In this document: piece by piece, positions 32,969 through 43,482 of the stretch
Layout of the letters: each line of letters opens with the position of its first letter
Position numbering within the stretch: position 1 is the stretch's first letter
Assembly (NCBI GenBank): GCA_030407315.1
Contig: JALQPE010000399.1
Coordinates: forward strand, 1 to 64,000
DNA length: 64,000 bases
Direction: 5' to 3'
From: Asparagopsis taxiformis
Taxonomy: Eukaryota; Rhodophyta; Florideophyceae; Bonnemaisoniales; Bonnemaisoniaceae
The notes under the pieces: generated by a model
What the model saw: the letters and a program-made list of their open reading frames with translations, nothing else
What the model was told of the DNA's origin: nothing
Database searches by the model: none
Made by a program: the position numbers and the translations under genes

Positions 32969-33122
32969 TGTCAGGGCGCTAACTCATCGCACGCAATAAC
33001 TGCACCTTACACCAGAGACCATTACACTGACAACACGTCAGATCCTTCAAACAGTAGTATTTAAGATAGAACACCGTGATCTCAATAAACGGCCGACGGC
33101 AAGGAAGAATCTCCTTCTAACA
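32969..33122 (+). repeat. 5' LTR of copia element 1 (154 bp)
   Basis: TGTCAGGGCGCTAACTCATCG...TTCTAACA. Compared with the 208-bp 3' LTR it lacks the 54 bp between two copies of the 16-mer TCAGGGCGCTAACTCA. GGTTATCGGCCC follows at 33123 and is the candidate primer-binding site; element 2 has the similar GGTTATGGACCC in the same position. Confidence 0.9.
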
Positions 33123-33164
33123 GGTTATCGGCCCTTCTTCGCTAACGCTGCGCAACTCCCCACG

Positions 33165-36100
33165 ATGACCACTCCAGCGCTACCGCCACTCGAAATCGAC
33201 AACGCACCGTACTGGCATCGCATGCTTCAGGCTATCGCCCTAGACATGGACCTAGACCACTTCCTGGATGCCTCCCACACAGCCCCAACCGATCCCACAG
33301 AATACAAAGACTACAAACGTCAACAGGAGCGCCTCACCATGATCATTCTGGCCAGCCTCCCAAAGACAATCACTTCCGACCTCACTGCCGATCAGCTGAA
33401 GCTGTCGCCGTACCTACTCACACGCCTCATCCTTAACGCCGTCGACGAACACACCGCAATAGACCACTCCATCCTGGAAGCCAACGCCCGAAACCTTCGA
33501 CTAACCTCCCTCCACGACGCCCCTGAATATATTGAAAAGCACAAAAACCTACGCCGCACGATGCGCAACGCAAATTACCCCAACATACAAGATGAGACCA
33601 CCACCGTCCACTTCATGATCCACTGCATACAGAGCGTCACTGCACTCCACAACGCACACGACACATTCATACTCCAACCCCCACCAACAATCACTGCATT
33701 TTCCACCAGACTTCAACGTGTCATCAACAGCATTCTATCCCGCCAATGCGAAGACCCACCAACTTCCATACGTTACTCAAGAACAGCAAAAACCCGAACG
33801 CCCTACCATCACCACACAAATCGCCCCACGCCACACTGGAAGCGCAATAGAGCCCCTAGGCCTAGAACTTCACACATGTGGTGCGATTTCCACAACTCGA
33901 AAACCCACACGAACAAAGGCTGTCGCGCACAGAACAAATCCGACCACCCATACAAACAAGCGCACGAAACCATAAACCTCTACCAAGAGTGTGACGACAC
34001 AAACACTACAGTCTCTGATGACACGGAACCCAACCGTAAGTCCTTCATATTAGATTCCGGAGCACACCCCACGCACCTCAACCATCCTCACCCTTCTACA
34101 ACACCGCTAACGTCACCTCAATACACCCACACTGCTGCGAACCACCGACACTCCGTCACCCACTCGGGTCCAATACAGATCAAGACACCTTCCATGCCGC
34201 TCAACATTAAGCACGCGATCGTCACTCCAGACCTCCGACACAATCTTGTCTCCGTACATTCCCTGTCGAACCACCACGGTCCGGTCACCTTCACCCCGTC
34301 CAAAGCATTCATCACCCCGCGCGGCCGCCGCAAGCCCCGGAAGATAGCTACTTTCAAACGCGGCCTATATGTTGTTGACAATAAACCGCCAGGATTCCCT
34401 CCCCTACCAAAAGTGTGCAACAACACCACGCCAACCTCTGCTCGCTCGCGGAGCACTCCTCCCGTCACGGCGTCAACACGCTCCCGCTCTCAACAGCGAA
34501 ACACATCCACCACACACCGCAGCAGACAACAGCCTCCTCCCGACGCACCATCTCAAAACACAAGATCCAAAAAGCAAACGCCCAAGTGGGATAGACCATG
34601 GCGCACTTCCACTCCTAGCCCCAAGTCGAAGGAAACATCTACACAGGTGGCCACAACACCTCACAAACCAAACAACAAGCCGCGCCACAGACCAGCCCCA
34701 CGCCTCCAAACCCAAGTGACTCCGAAACACCACAACACTACACCATCACATCGGAGCACCACCCACGACACGCCTGCAAAATCCACAACGGGTGTAAACA
34801 AAACCACAAGCACGAAAGAAAATGCTCCTCTCTTAACTTTCTACAAACTCACCCAGCATCCCAAATCACCACCCCCCAACCTGGAACCAACACTCCCATA
34901 CGACAAACCACGGATCCGCGACCCCCTCTACACCCCAAACCCTGAAGACAAACCAAATACTGCACACGACCTCCACCTCCAACTTGGTCACCCAAATCCA
35001 CAAACCATGCGCCGCATGTGCCGCCACAAACACATACCTGCACTCGCACCATATCAGCATCTCGTCATTCCTGACATGACATGCAGTGCATGCGCGATCG
35101 CCAAAATCAAATCTGCTCCACACAAGCCAACGACACACAGTCACCATATCGGGAATCACATATCCTCTGACGTCTGTGGACCAATGTCCACCACGTCATC
35201 CCAAGGCAGCCGCTACTTTGTCACATTCATTGACACCAAGACACGTTTCATAACCGTCTACTTCCTACACAATCGTGCCGCCATACCGGACGTAACAATT
35301 CGACACATGGAATACATCCACACCGCGCACGGAAAATACCCCCGCTTCTTCCGATCAGACAACGCGCGCGAATACACATCATCCACACTACAGAAAGCGC
35401 TGTCAGCCAGAGGAATTACACATATTACAACAGCGCCTTACACGCCGCAACAGAACAGTCTTGCTGAACGGATCAACTTAACATTAATGGACACAGTCCG
35501 CGCCAACCTCACCCACAGCAACCTCTCCGACAAGAACTGGCAGTTCGCACTGATGGACGCCGTCTTCAAGCGCAACATCACGCTACACAGTACGACCAAC
35601 AAAATACCATACACTGAATGGTATGGGATGAAACCCAACATAAAACGGCTATTCGCATTAGGCCAAATCGGCCACATACCAATCCCCAACCCAACCACAA
35701 AACTGGAAGACCGCGGCACTCTCGTCCGATACCTGGCCGCAACAGACCAAGACAACATACTAGTTGCTAAAACCAAAACAAACCAAACCCTCAAAATCCC
35801 CGCGCTCGACTTCCACCCATACACGACAATGACTGACCCCACCGCCACAACACCATTCGCATTCCACACAACGAAAGCCAACCCAAAACGCCGCAATGTC
35901 CCGCAACACATTACACCGCACACACCGGCCCCCTCGAACCACCGTCTCGCTCGCCAATATCCAGACGCCCATCTGTGGTCAATAGCACACGACAGCGAAC
36001 TTGCCAAAATTGACCAAATGCGAGCAATTGACTGGATCCCACGCTCATTAACCCCGACCATGTCCAAACCCATCCCACTTACAATGACATATCGATACAA

Positions 36101-37700
36101 GCGTGATGCCAACGGTCACATAGAAGAAAGAAAGGCATGGTGTGCTGTACGAGGCGACCTAATGAAACCAAACATGCACTTTGACCCCAACAACACTGCC
36201 ACATTCGCCGCCGACAAAACCTCGATCCGACTATTACTAGCACATGCCGCCGCCCACCGCCTACACACAGAGCACATAGATATCTCATCCGCCTTCCTCC
36301 ACGAGGAATTTAACCACTCCATACCTGTATACGTCAAACAACACCCCTCCTTCGATGGCACATTTCGTCACGATGCCCACGTTGGGCACCTACGCGGAAA
36401 CTTATACGGAACAAGACAAGCCGGCCGCATCTTCACCGATGGTATACGCCAATTCCTCCAATCCTTGGGGTACACACAACTACGATCTGACCCATGCCTC
36501 TTCCACAAGACCAACAAAACAGGCCAAACCATAATAGCCACTACTATCGACGACTTTCTTGTCAGTGCAACCAGTCCTCAGCTCATCTCAGAATTCTTCA
36601 GACTCCTCACAACCAAATACAAGGCAAAACGCCTCGGCAAACCATCCAAGTACCTGAACTGGAAAATCACACACCACCACAATGGGACACACATTTCCCA
36701 ACCCCACATCATTGCATCTATCATATCCAAGACCAAAATGGACGACGCTAAGCCAATCACACACCTATACTCTGATGGAATTGACCTCTCTCCACCCAAA
36801 GATTCGGACGAAGAAGACACCACCACAGCCACAGTGTTTCGTGAGGCCTTAGGCGAGCTCCGATACTTGACGGACTCGACTCGCCCAGACATTCAATTCT
36901 ACACGAATGCACTTGCCCGCGCCAACCACAGACCCACGACGCTTCACTGGAAACTACTCAAACGCTTAGTGCGCTTCCTCAAACACACCCCCAACACTGG
37001 AATCACCATGCCCAACAGTCCCACATCTGAAACTCTTATCACATACACAGACGCAGACTTCGCGAATGACACCACCACTAGAAAATCAATATCTGGATCG
37101 GTACACACCTTGTATGGCTCTCCCATCCATTGGACATCGCAACGACAATCACTAGTAGCCACAAGCACATGTGAAGCCGAAACCATCGCTGCATCAGAGG
37201 CCGTACGCCAAGCCAATTGGCTCGGCGACCTCCTTAAAGAACTCCACATAATTAACCCTCAACAAGCGATCCTCACATATATAGACTCCCAGTCGGCTCT
37301 AACTATCGCAAAGAACAGCGCACCAACCAAGAGACGAAAATTTATAGACATCCGACATCACCACCTCATGGACAATGTCCAATCTGGTCGCATCAATTTA
37401 CAATACCTTCCGTCCAACGCCATGCTTGCGGACATTTTTACCAAACCACTAACCAAACAACCCTTCCAATCTCTAACAACCGCTCTGCGAATAATGCCAC
37501 CCACTACAACTACCACACCATCGCTCCCCGCCCCTCGGCGACAGGGGGAGTGTCAGGGCGCTAACTCACTCTATATGTCGCCCAGCGACGACTCGCTCAC
37601 GGAACATCAGGGCGCTAACTCATCGCACGCAATAACTGCACCTTACACCAGAGACCATTACACTGACAACACGTCAGATCCTTCAAACAGTAGTATTTAA
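33165..37700 (+). CDS. copia Gag-Pol polyprotein (element 1), intact frame
   Basis: 1,511 residues in one frame. The N-terminal ~285 residues are a Gag region (LTSLHDAPEYIEKHKNLR) ending in an atypical zinc knuckle, CDFHNSKTHTNKGC. Protease follows with LDSGAHPTHL (near 34051), then a long basic Pro/Ser/Thr-rich linker. The GAG-pre-integrase region has CSACAIAK, and integrase has SSDVCGPM and RSDNAREY. Reverse transcriptase has EHIDISSAFLHEEF and TIDDFLVSA in place of the YVDD motif, and RNase H has YTDADFAND. The order protease-integrase-RT-RNase H defines copia. The frame runs past the polypurine tract and ends at 37700, about 150 bp inside the 3' LTR, so the last ~50 residues are LTR-encoded. 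All catalytic motifs appear intact. Confidence 0.95.
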   Translation: MTTPALPPLEIDNAPYWHRMLQAIALDMDLDHFLDASHTAPTDPTEYKDYKRQQERLTMIILASLPKTITSDLTADQLKLSPYLLTRLILNAVDEHTAIDHSILEANARNLRLTSLHDAPEYIEKHKNLRRTMRNANYPNIQDETTTVHFMIHCIQSVTALHNAHDTFILQPPPTITAFSTRLQRVINSILSRQCEDPPTSIRYSRTAKTRTPYHHHTNRPTPHWKRNRAPRPRTSHMWCDFHNSKTHTNKGCRAQNKSDHPYKQAHETINLYQECDDTNTTVSDDTEPNRKSFILDSGAHPTHLNHPHPSTTPLTSPQYTHTAANHRHSVTHSGPIQIKTPSMPLNIKHAIVTPDLRHNLVSVHSLSNHHGPVTFTPSKAFITPRGRRKPRKIATFKRGLYVVDNKPPGFPPLPKVCNNTTPTSARSRSTPPVTASTRSRSQQRNTSTTHRSRQQPPPDAPSQNTRSKKQTPKWDRPWRTSTPSPKSKETSTQVATTPHKPNNKPRHRPAPRLQTQVTPKHHNTTPSHRSTTHDTPAKSTTGVNKTTSTKENAPLLTFYKLTQHPKSPPPNLEPTLPYDKPRIRDPLYTPNPEDKPNTAHDLHLQLGHPNPQTMRRMCRHKHIPALAPYQHLVIPDMTCSACAIAKIKSAPHKPTTHSHHIGNHISSDVCGPMSTTSSQGSRYFVTFIDTKTRFITVYFLHNRAAIPDVTIRHMEYIHTAHGKYPRFFRSDNAREYTSSTLQKALSARGITHITTAPYTPQQNSLAERINLTLMDTVRANLTHSNLSDKNWQFALMDAVFKRNITLHSTTNKIPYTEWYGMKPNIKRLFALGQIGHIPIPNPTTKLEDRGTLVRYLAATDQDNILVAKTKTNQTLKIPALDFHPYTTMTDPTATTPFAFHTTKANPKRRNVPQHITPHTPAPSNHRLARQYPDAHLWSIAHDSELAKIDQMRAIDWIPRSLTPTMSKPIPLTMTYRYKRDANGHIEERKAWCAVRGDLMKPNMHFDPNNTATFAADKTSIRLLLAHAAAHRLHTEHIDISSAFLHEEFNHSIPVYVKQHPSFDGTFRHDAHVGHLRGNLYGTRQAGRIFTDGIRQFLQSLGYTQLRSDPCLFHKTNKTGQTIIATTIDDFLVSATSPQLISEFFRLLTTKYKAKRLGKPSKYLNWKITHHHNGTHISQPHIIASIISKTKMDDAKPITHLYSDGIDLSPPKDSDEEDTTTATVFREALGELRYLTDSTRPDIQFYTNALARANHRPTTLHWKLLKRLVRFLKHTPNTGITMPNSPTSETLITYTDADFANDTTTRKSISGSVHTLYGSPIHWTSQRQSLVATSTCEAETIAASEAVRQANWLGDLLKELHIINPQQAILTYIDSQSALTIAKNSAPTKRRKFIDIRHHHLMDNVQSGRINLQYLPSNAMLADIFTKPLTKQPFQSLTTALRIMPPTTTTTPSLPAPRRQGECQGANSLYMSPSDDSLTEHQGANSSHAITAPYTRDHYTDNTSDPSNSSI

Positions 37701-37758
37701 GATAGAACACCGTGATCTCAATAAACGGCCGACGGCAAGGAAGAATCTCCTTCTAACA
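37551..37758 (+). repeat. 3' LTR of copia element 1 (208 bp)
   Basis: Starts TGTCAGGG immediately after the polypurine tract and ends TTCTAACA. It contains two copies of a 16-mer (37553-37568 and 37607-37622), 54 bp apart. From the second copy on it matches the 5' LTR. The target duplication ATATG follows at 37759-37763. Confidence 0.9.
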
Positions 37759-37763
37759 ATATG
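37759..37763. repeat. 5-bp target duplication (ATATG), right copy, of copia element 1
   Basis: Direct repeat of 32964-32968. Confidence 0.88.
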
Positions 37764-37947
37764 TTCATTTCAAAAAATCCTAGAAAATTGATCTAAAACA
37801 TAACACTTGAATAATTGCAGATTGAATCATCACAGATCGACCATTTGATCAAAGATCGATATATTTCCTAATTGCCAAGCGTGAAACTAGATGACCACGA
37901 CTATTCCAAACACAGGCTTTCTTCATAGTAGTTGCAATCCAATAGAG

Positions 37948-37955
37948 TATAAAAG
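37948..37955 (+). promoter_or_regulatory. TATA box for the Harbinger-type transposase gene
   Basis: TATAAAAG 88 bp upstream of the ATG at 38036. Confidence 0.6.
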
Positions 37956-38035
37956 TAGCAACTTACCCCAGTCCAGACCAACTCTCACCATCCAGATACC
38001 TCTACAGGCAACTCATCCACTCACAGCTCAACAAC

Positions 38036-39286
38036 ATGTCTACCAACCCTACCCCCAACGTCAATAGGGCCCTTATGATGCTCAGTGAGGCCGCTGAGAC
38101 CCACCGTAACCGTATTCAGTCGAGTGTTCCCCGTGATGACTCCTCCGATGATGAAGTGTCAGCATGTCCGCTTCTGGACTGCTACGTGTCAAAGGGAGGG
38201 CCCGATACCCTCAAAACAATGACAAATTTCACAGAGTCTGAATTTGACTATATTTGGACACGAATGAACACCCATGTTCAGTCCACGTGGAACGTCGGGA
38301 GAGGTCGTAAGTCAAAGCATCAGCCCAAGGATGTTCTTTTCATGACACTCACTGTGCTCAAGCATCCTTCGACTTGGCAGATGTCTGGTTTGATGTTTGA
38401 TATGAAAGGGCCAACCTTCCAGAAGCTGATCATGGGATACCTGGAAATAATTGGGCCAGAGCTGTACAAATTCGCAGTGACAAGAATGAACTCCAAGTAC
38501 ACTATGAAGAAGGAGATGTTGGAAGGCCAGGTTTTCTCGACATTCGATTTTTGTCGATATGCGACAGATGTCACTTTTCAGCAGACTAATCGCCCATCTG
38601 GGAATATGCGTGAGGGCAAGTTATATTTCAGTGGTAAGCACAAGCTGTACGGATACAAAACCGAGGTGTCTGTCATTCCACGTGGATACGCTATTGGCTG
38701 CAGCAAGCATCGCCCTGGATCTATTTCGGATATTGACATCTTCTATGATAACCTGGATTTTCACGAGAGTTCCGTGGCCAAAGGCAGTGATATGGCTGAA
38801 CTTGATGACGATGGAGAATTGAATGACACTTACCCTAATCAATGGGGCATACTCGGTGACAAGGGATATCAGGGTGGAACAAGACACATCTGGATGATTC
38901 ATCCAGTTACGAAGCCAATTAATGGGACTCTGACTGCTGACGAGAAGGTGTTCAATGAGGAGCTGTCAAGTGACAGAATTATTGTGGAGAACTATTTTGG
39001 TCGCCTGTCAAGCTTATGGACTGTCATGTCCAACAAGTACAAGTGGAACGAAGACACGTACGATCTGGTTTTCCGTACTTGTGTGGCACTGACAAACATC
39101 CACGTCAAGTTCAACCCGCTTCGTGACAGTGACCAGTCCTTCTATAAGTCGCTGCAGAACTATCTTGTTAATACTGGAGACAACATCTCTCGTAAGAGGG
39201 CCCGCTCCCAGGAGCTCTATAGGGACAGGGTAAGGAGGAGGCTGGCGATGGAGTTTGATGACTTGCCTGAATATGATAGTATGTAG
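38036..39286 (+). CDS. PIF/Harbinger-type (DDE_Tnp_4-like) transposase
   Basis: 416 residues, one uninterrupted frame from an ATG in good context, 88 bp after a TATA box. A helical N-terminal region (MTNFTESEFDYIWTRM, PKDVLFMTLTVLKH) resembles the DNA-binding part of Harbinger-type nucleases. The catalytic core shows YATDVTFQ (first Asp, near 38561), ILGDKGYQGG (second Asp, near 38858) and IIVENYFGRL (Glu, near 38985). The C terminus is basic (RKRARSQELYRDRVRRRL). It would excise and reinsert its element in the nucleus. No companion Myb-like gene, usual in Harbinger elements, is visible nearby. A domesticated gene is possible, but the inverted flanks favour a mobile element. Confidence 0.85.
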   Translation: MSTNPTPNVNRALMMLSEAAETHRNRIQSSVPRDDSSDDEVSACPLLDCYVSKGGPDTLKTMTNFTESEFDYIWTRMNTHVQSTWNVGRGRKSKHQPKDVLFMTLTVLKHPSTWQMSGLMFDMKGPTFQKLIMGYLEIIGPELYKFAVTRMNSKYTMKKEMLEGQVFSTFDFCRYATDVTFQQTNRPSGNMREGKLYFSGKHKLYGYKTEVSVIPRGYAIGCSKHRPGSISDIDIFYDNLDFHESSVAKGSDMAELDDDGELNDTYPNQWGILGDKGYQGGTRHIWMIHPVTKPINGTLTADEKVFNEELSSDRIIVENYFGRLSSLWTVMSNKYKWNEDTYDLVFRTCVALTNIHVKFNPLRDSDQSFYKSLQNYLVNTGDNISRKRARSQELYRDRVRRRLAMEFDDLPEYDSM

Positions 39287-40054
39287 GGTTGACAATGCTC
39301 CAGACTTGATTCACCAGTAAAAGTTCGATGTTTGAACCCTTTCAGGTAGGGGCAGGCTCTGAAAAAAAATTGATCGTCGATTACATCCATAGTGGAAGCT
39401 GCATTCAGGAAATGACATTTAGTCGTTCATTGTACTGTTCGAAGGCTAGTAGTGTGCTGAGTAGCTTGATTGGACAAGCTTCCAGCGTGGCATTGGAGCG
39501 AACTTTGTCCCGCACACACTTTTCACCTTCCAGTACAAATCATCCTCATTACAGCAATTACCCAAGAGCAATCAACGTGGCAGGATTCGAACTGAGAAAC
39601 TCAGTCAATGCACTGTCTGATTTCAGGACGGACTTACAGTGTAATATGTAGCTGAGTATGCCAGCAGCCTCGACCAAGGGCGGGAGGGTATTGGCAAACA
39701 CCCTGTATTTTGTTAAAGAAAAGGGAATAATTTTTGTACTGAATAGTTTTGAAATGTTTGCGTATTTTCCTAGTTGACGGGCCTTTGATTAAAATATACA
39801 AATTTTTTATTTTAGTTCGTAATCTAGGAAACGATGAAGCAATTAGGAAATGACTCGATCTTTAAGGAAATACCCCGTATTTGAATATGAGGTCTACTAT
39901 TGGTCAAAAATATAATTAGCTAATTTTGATACGTCGTCGTCTCAGTATCGAGCGTCAGCTAAGAAGCCACCATGCCCTCACGCAACACCTCCGTCCTGCC
40001 GTACATTAGCCTGCTTCTCGCGACAACCAAACTTAATCGCCTCAGATCTGCCCT
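39287..40054. other. Harbinger 3' region and spacer
   Basis: Contains the right inverted segment (39839-39868), AT-rich. No gene recognised. Confidence 0.45.
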
Positions 40055-41865
40055 CTAGTTTGTATTCCCGCTAGGCGCCCCGCCACCATCTCCTCCCGGC
40101 GATACCGCGGCTGGTTCTATTGGAACGACCGACCCATGCGGCACCGAAGATCCACCAGCATCGGGCGCATATTCCGTCTGTGTCACTCCTCGTGAAGTTT
40201 CAGCCACAGATACTGTCGCATCATATCCCATCTCTGCTTGTCCGGTAGGTGGCGTGTTTGCGATCGCATTATTTTCCCCCAGCACAGCGGCGTTGACCAC
40301 CGGCATGCCTCCCGACTGTAACGGCCCCGGCGCATAGACGGGGTGACTTGGCGCTGCGGGTTGCGTCGCACCCGCCATGCCCACAGATGGACCTGTTGGA
40401 GCGGTAGGTGTGTACGGGATGTATGATTGTGGCGTTGACAGCGGTAGAGGATATTGTTGCAATGCAGCGCTGGGATACGCTGTTGTTCCAGCGGCACCAT
40501 ATGTATTCCCTGCGGCATTCGGCATTGTCGGTGGAGGATAGTTTCCTACAGGAGCGTTTCCAGAGGTATCTGTGTACGCAGTTGGAGCTGCTGGTGGGGG
40601 CGGCACTAATGTAGCACTATTGTTAGCGGGATCCATAGAAGGCTCAGAATTGTCTCGTGCCCTTCGACGTTTCCTAATGAAGAGTACACCGGCGATGACT
40701 GCAATGACAACAATTGCAGCGATAACACCTCCCGCAATCGCACCAGCATTGACGCCAGAGCCGCCGAAATCATCCGACATTACGACACGAATATTCGGTC
40801 CCGGTGTAAACTCAGCACCAACACCCCTCATCCATTCTTCGAATGATTCCGGTCGCACGAATACTGTCGGTATCCCTGGCTGACCACAGTTTTGTGCGAA
40901 GGAAACTATACCGATTTGGACGGGATTGTCATTTTCGTCGTACTGAAACAGCGGCCCGCCGCTGTCTCCCTGACTGTTGTGCGCGAATGAAATGTACAGT
41001 TAGCGATGGATGTCGGTGCGCATCAAAGGTGTCTGGATTGAAAAGGGCGTGAAACCTACCAAGAGCCGCATTCGAGAGACGCATACCCGGCGCATACTTG
41101 TCTATCGAAGAGTACTTCATTTGGATATACTTCTTCACATCGATCGTCTGGAAAGACTGGTATATCAACCTGTCGCAAGAAGCCTTCAGTGTCCTCGGGC
41201 TCTTCTACTTGAAAAATGGTTTTGCCAAATCCAGAAACTCTAGCCATGCTGGCTTGGACAGGTTGATCACTTAATAAATTGATGCGCATAAATGAAGAAC
41301 TGTCAGCGGAGCGATCGAGTCTTAACAAAGCAATGTCATGAGCCCGTCGGAAGGGGTCGTCAAAGTTATACATTGGATGGTTATATGCATCGCTGACACG
41401 GATTTGTCGCCCATCTACGAAAAATACTCCGAATACGTTTGCAAAAACACGTTTGGTGTCCACAAAAACCGATGTTACAGATGAGTCAGCTTCACAATGA
41501 GCTGCTGTCAGCACCCACCTTTGTGCAATGAGACTGCCAGTGCAGAAGCTTGGACCGAGAATGTCGAGATTTACGACAGCAACAACCATTTCGCGCAGTC
41601 TTGGGGAGTTGAGAAATTCACCATTTACAATGCGAGGTGCATTGGTCGGTGTGTCGGGACGCTGTGTAGATTTGGAGAATAGGAGACGATGAGAGCGTTT
41701 CGCAGTGAATATCGGCGGCGTTGAGTGACTTTGGCTGGACGCCGGTGGATCTGGTTGCAGTACTACGGGGCATGTTTGCTGACGAAGAAGAAAGGGCAGA
41801 TGTGGGGTAGCGCAAACTAGGTTGGACAAGATGACTATGATGAAGACGATTGCTGTTGACATCAT
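40055..41865 (-). CDS. membrane-anchored trypsin-fold serine protease C (intact triad)
   Basis: Exons 41865-41060 and 40973-40055 with an 86-bp intron (donor GTAGGT, acceptor CAACAG); 574 residues. Signal peptide MMSTAIVFIIVILSNLVCA, shared propeptide block RQQTCPVVLQPD, activation site R-IVNG. His is in TAAHC, Asp in HDIALLRL, and Ser in CQGDSGGP created by the splice. The residue at the base of the S1 pocket, six before the Ser, reads Gly rather than the Asp of trypsin, so preference for Lys/Arg is unlikely. A transmembrane helix (AIAGGVIAAIVVIAVIAGVLF) and RKRRRAR stop-transfer lead to a ~190-residue Pro/Ala/Gly/Tyr-rich tail. It is probably a cell-surface endopeptidase and the only member of the cluster with a complete, readable triad. 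Confidence 0.92.
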
Positions 41866-42255
41866 GATTGCGGTGTGAAAGGATGAGGATAGATGGGGTT
41901 CTCTACGGTGCCGTTTGTACTTGAATGAATTACGGTATCATGATGGAAACGAGTTGGTACGTTGAGGCCGGAGGGGCAGGGCAACAAGGATTAGAACTCT
42001 ATTGGGGTGACATATGCTGTACTGTACACGTGAGCTTTACAAGTTGTACCGTACAAGTTGTACGTCGTAGTTGTCAAGTGCTGATTGGCCGAAGGATGAA
42101 GTTGTACGAGGGATAAGTGATGGGGCCTTATGTCGCAAGATAGTTTGAGATTTTGACGTAAGGCTACAGTACATGTAACATGCAGTACCGAAAATCACGC
42201 CACCCAAATTAGAGGGACGGCAGCCAATAAGCGACATACATTTTTTCTCCGCTCA
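41866..42255. other. spacer between protease-like genes C and D
   Basis: No gene seen. A short direct repeat of the GTACAAGTTGTAC type, itself nearly palindromic, occurs at about 42025-42065. Confidence 0.45.
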
Positions 42256-43482
42256 TCACGTGTTGCCATTCCTTTGTCGTCGTCGAATCCAACAAATCAA
42301 GCCGATCAACAACACTACTACTACAACAGCACCAATCGCACTGCCCACAATTACCCCAATAGATGGTTTTCCATCATCGCTCGAAAATACGCTACGCACA
42401 TTGTCCGCTGCCGTAAACACAGCGCCATTCTCACGCATCCACGGGATGAATGCATCAGTGCGCGTGTGAAGTGAAGGTTTTCCTTCTTCACCACAACCAT
42501 AAAGTTTAGAAAACAAGCCAACCTGTACAGGGTTGTCATCCTCGTCGTATTGAAATACCGGCCCGCCACCGTCACCAAAACTGCAATACCAACGGAATTG
42601 AATTCGTTAGAACGATTCATTGCTTTTGAAACCTCTTCGCGCGATTTGCTTCAACTTCACTTACCACACCCCACATTCTCTAAGGTCATAGCCCACACAG
42701 ATCTGCCTTTCTGCGAATATTTCCGTGGTGAATTCATCTTGGCATTCATTAAAAGGAAACACAGGCATATCGACTTGTCGCAAATTGTTTCTCGTGTCGA
42801 GTGGTTCGGGTCCGTTCACAGAAGACCCATATCCCATCACCCTAGTGAAGCTCGCTCTTTCTGGAATATTCGCCCTGGTGTTCAACCTCATGAATTGCCT
42901 GCTCGAAGCTGGTCTCTCAAGCTCCACCAAAGCTATATCATTCGCTTCTGCAAATTCACTGCGATTGTTATAGTCAGGATGAGGCATTACTAGTCGCACT
43001 TCAATAACTTCGCCCCCGTCAACTATGAGTTTCGGTGGCGTCCCCGGTCTCACTTCTACGTTACGCGGCCCCACAATCGCTTTGGCTGTCGTCAGAATAT
43101 CGCACCCCGCTGCAGAAAGCACCCATGTTGCAGAAATAAGAGAGCCGGAGCAAAAAATATAATCGTCGTCACCTTGTTGTGTGAAAAGAAAGACAGCCAT
43201 CTCCCTTAGACGATCAGACAGAACATTGTTTCCGTTCACAATTCGCGGCGAAAGTCCATCTGCAGAATTGACATGCGTTGAAATCGGCAAGTTGGTGATG
43301 TTGGTCCTGCCACCGAGTGGATACCGTTGTGAATTTCGAGCAAAGGGACTATCGGGTTTGAGAACAACAGGACATGTCTCCTGGCGAAGGAGCGGCTGTT
43401 GTAGTACATGCCCGGATACTCGAGGGGTGCTTAGTGCGATGGCTAAAGCAAGAATGGTTTGAATGGGAGGTGTGATTATCAT
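42256..43482 (-). CDS. membrane-anchored trypsin-fold pseudoprotease D (His to Gly, Ser to Gly)
   Basis: Exons 43482-42665 and 42580-42256 with an 84-bp intron (GTAAGT, TTGCAG); 380 residues. Signal peptide MIITPPIQTILALAIALSTP, propeptide block RQETCPVVLKPDSPF, activation site R-IVNG. The His motif reads SAAGC, Asp is kept (NDIALVEL), and the joined Ser motif reads CFGDGGGP, with Gly at the Ser position. The oxyanion-loop glycines and framework cysteines remain. A single transmembrane helix (GSAIGAVVVVVLLIGLICW) and a very short basic tail end the protein. It is closest in wording to B and E. The protein is expected to fold but not to cleave. Confidence 0.92.

Larger units (their letters stand above)
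32969..37758 (+). mobile_element. near-complete Ty1/copia LTR retrotransposon (element 1)
   Basis: A 4,790-bp element with target duplication ATATG on both sides, a 5' LTR at 32969-33122, one long gag-pol frame and a 3' LTR at 37551-37758 directly after a polypurine tract (AGGGGGAG, 37543-37550). The LTRs match over their shared length, so the insertion is young. The 5' LTR lacks 54 bp that the 3' LTR has. It sits between protease-like gene B and the Harbinger-type gene. Confidence 0.93.
37844..39868 (+). mobile_element. probable PIF/Harbinger-type DNA element (borders uncertain)
   Basis: The transposase gene at 38036-39286 is flanked by imperfect inverted segments. The sequence at 37844-37875 (ending TTTCCTAATTGC) is mirrored at 39839-39868 (starting GCAATTAGGAAAT, then TCGATCTTT). 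These are terminal or subterminal repeats. I could not fix the outer ends or a 3-bp target duplication. Confidence 0.6.
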
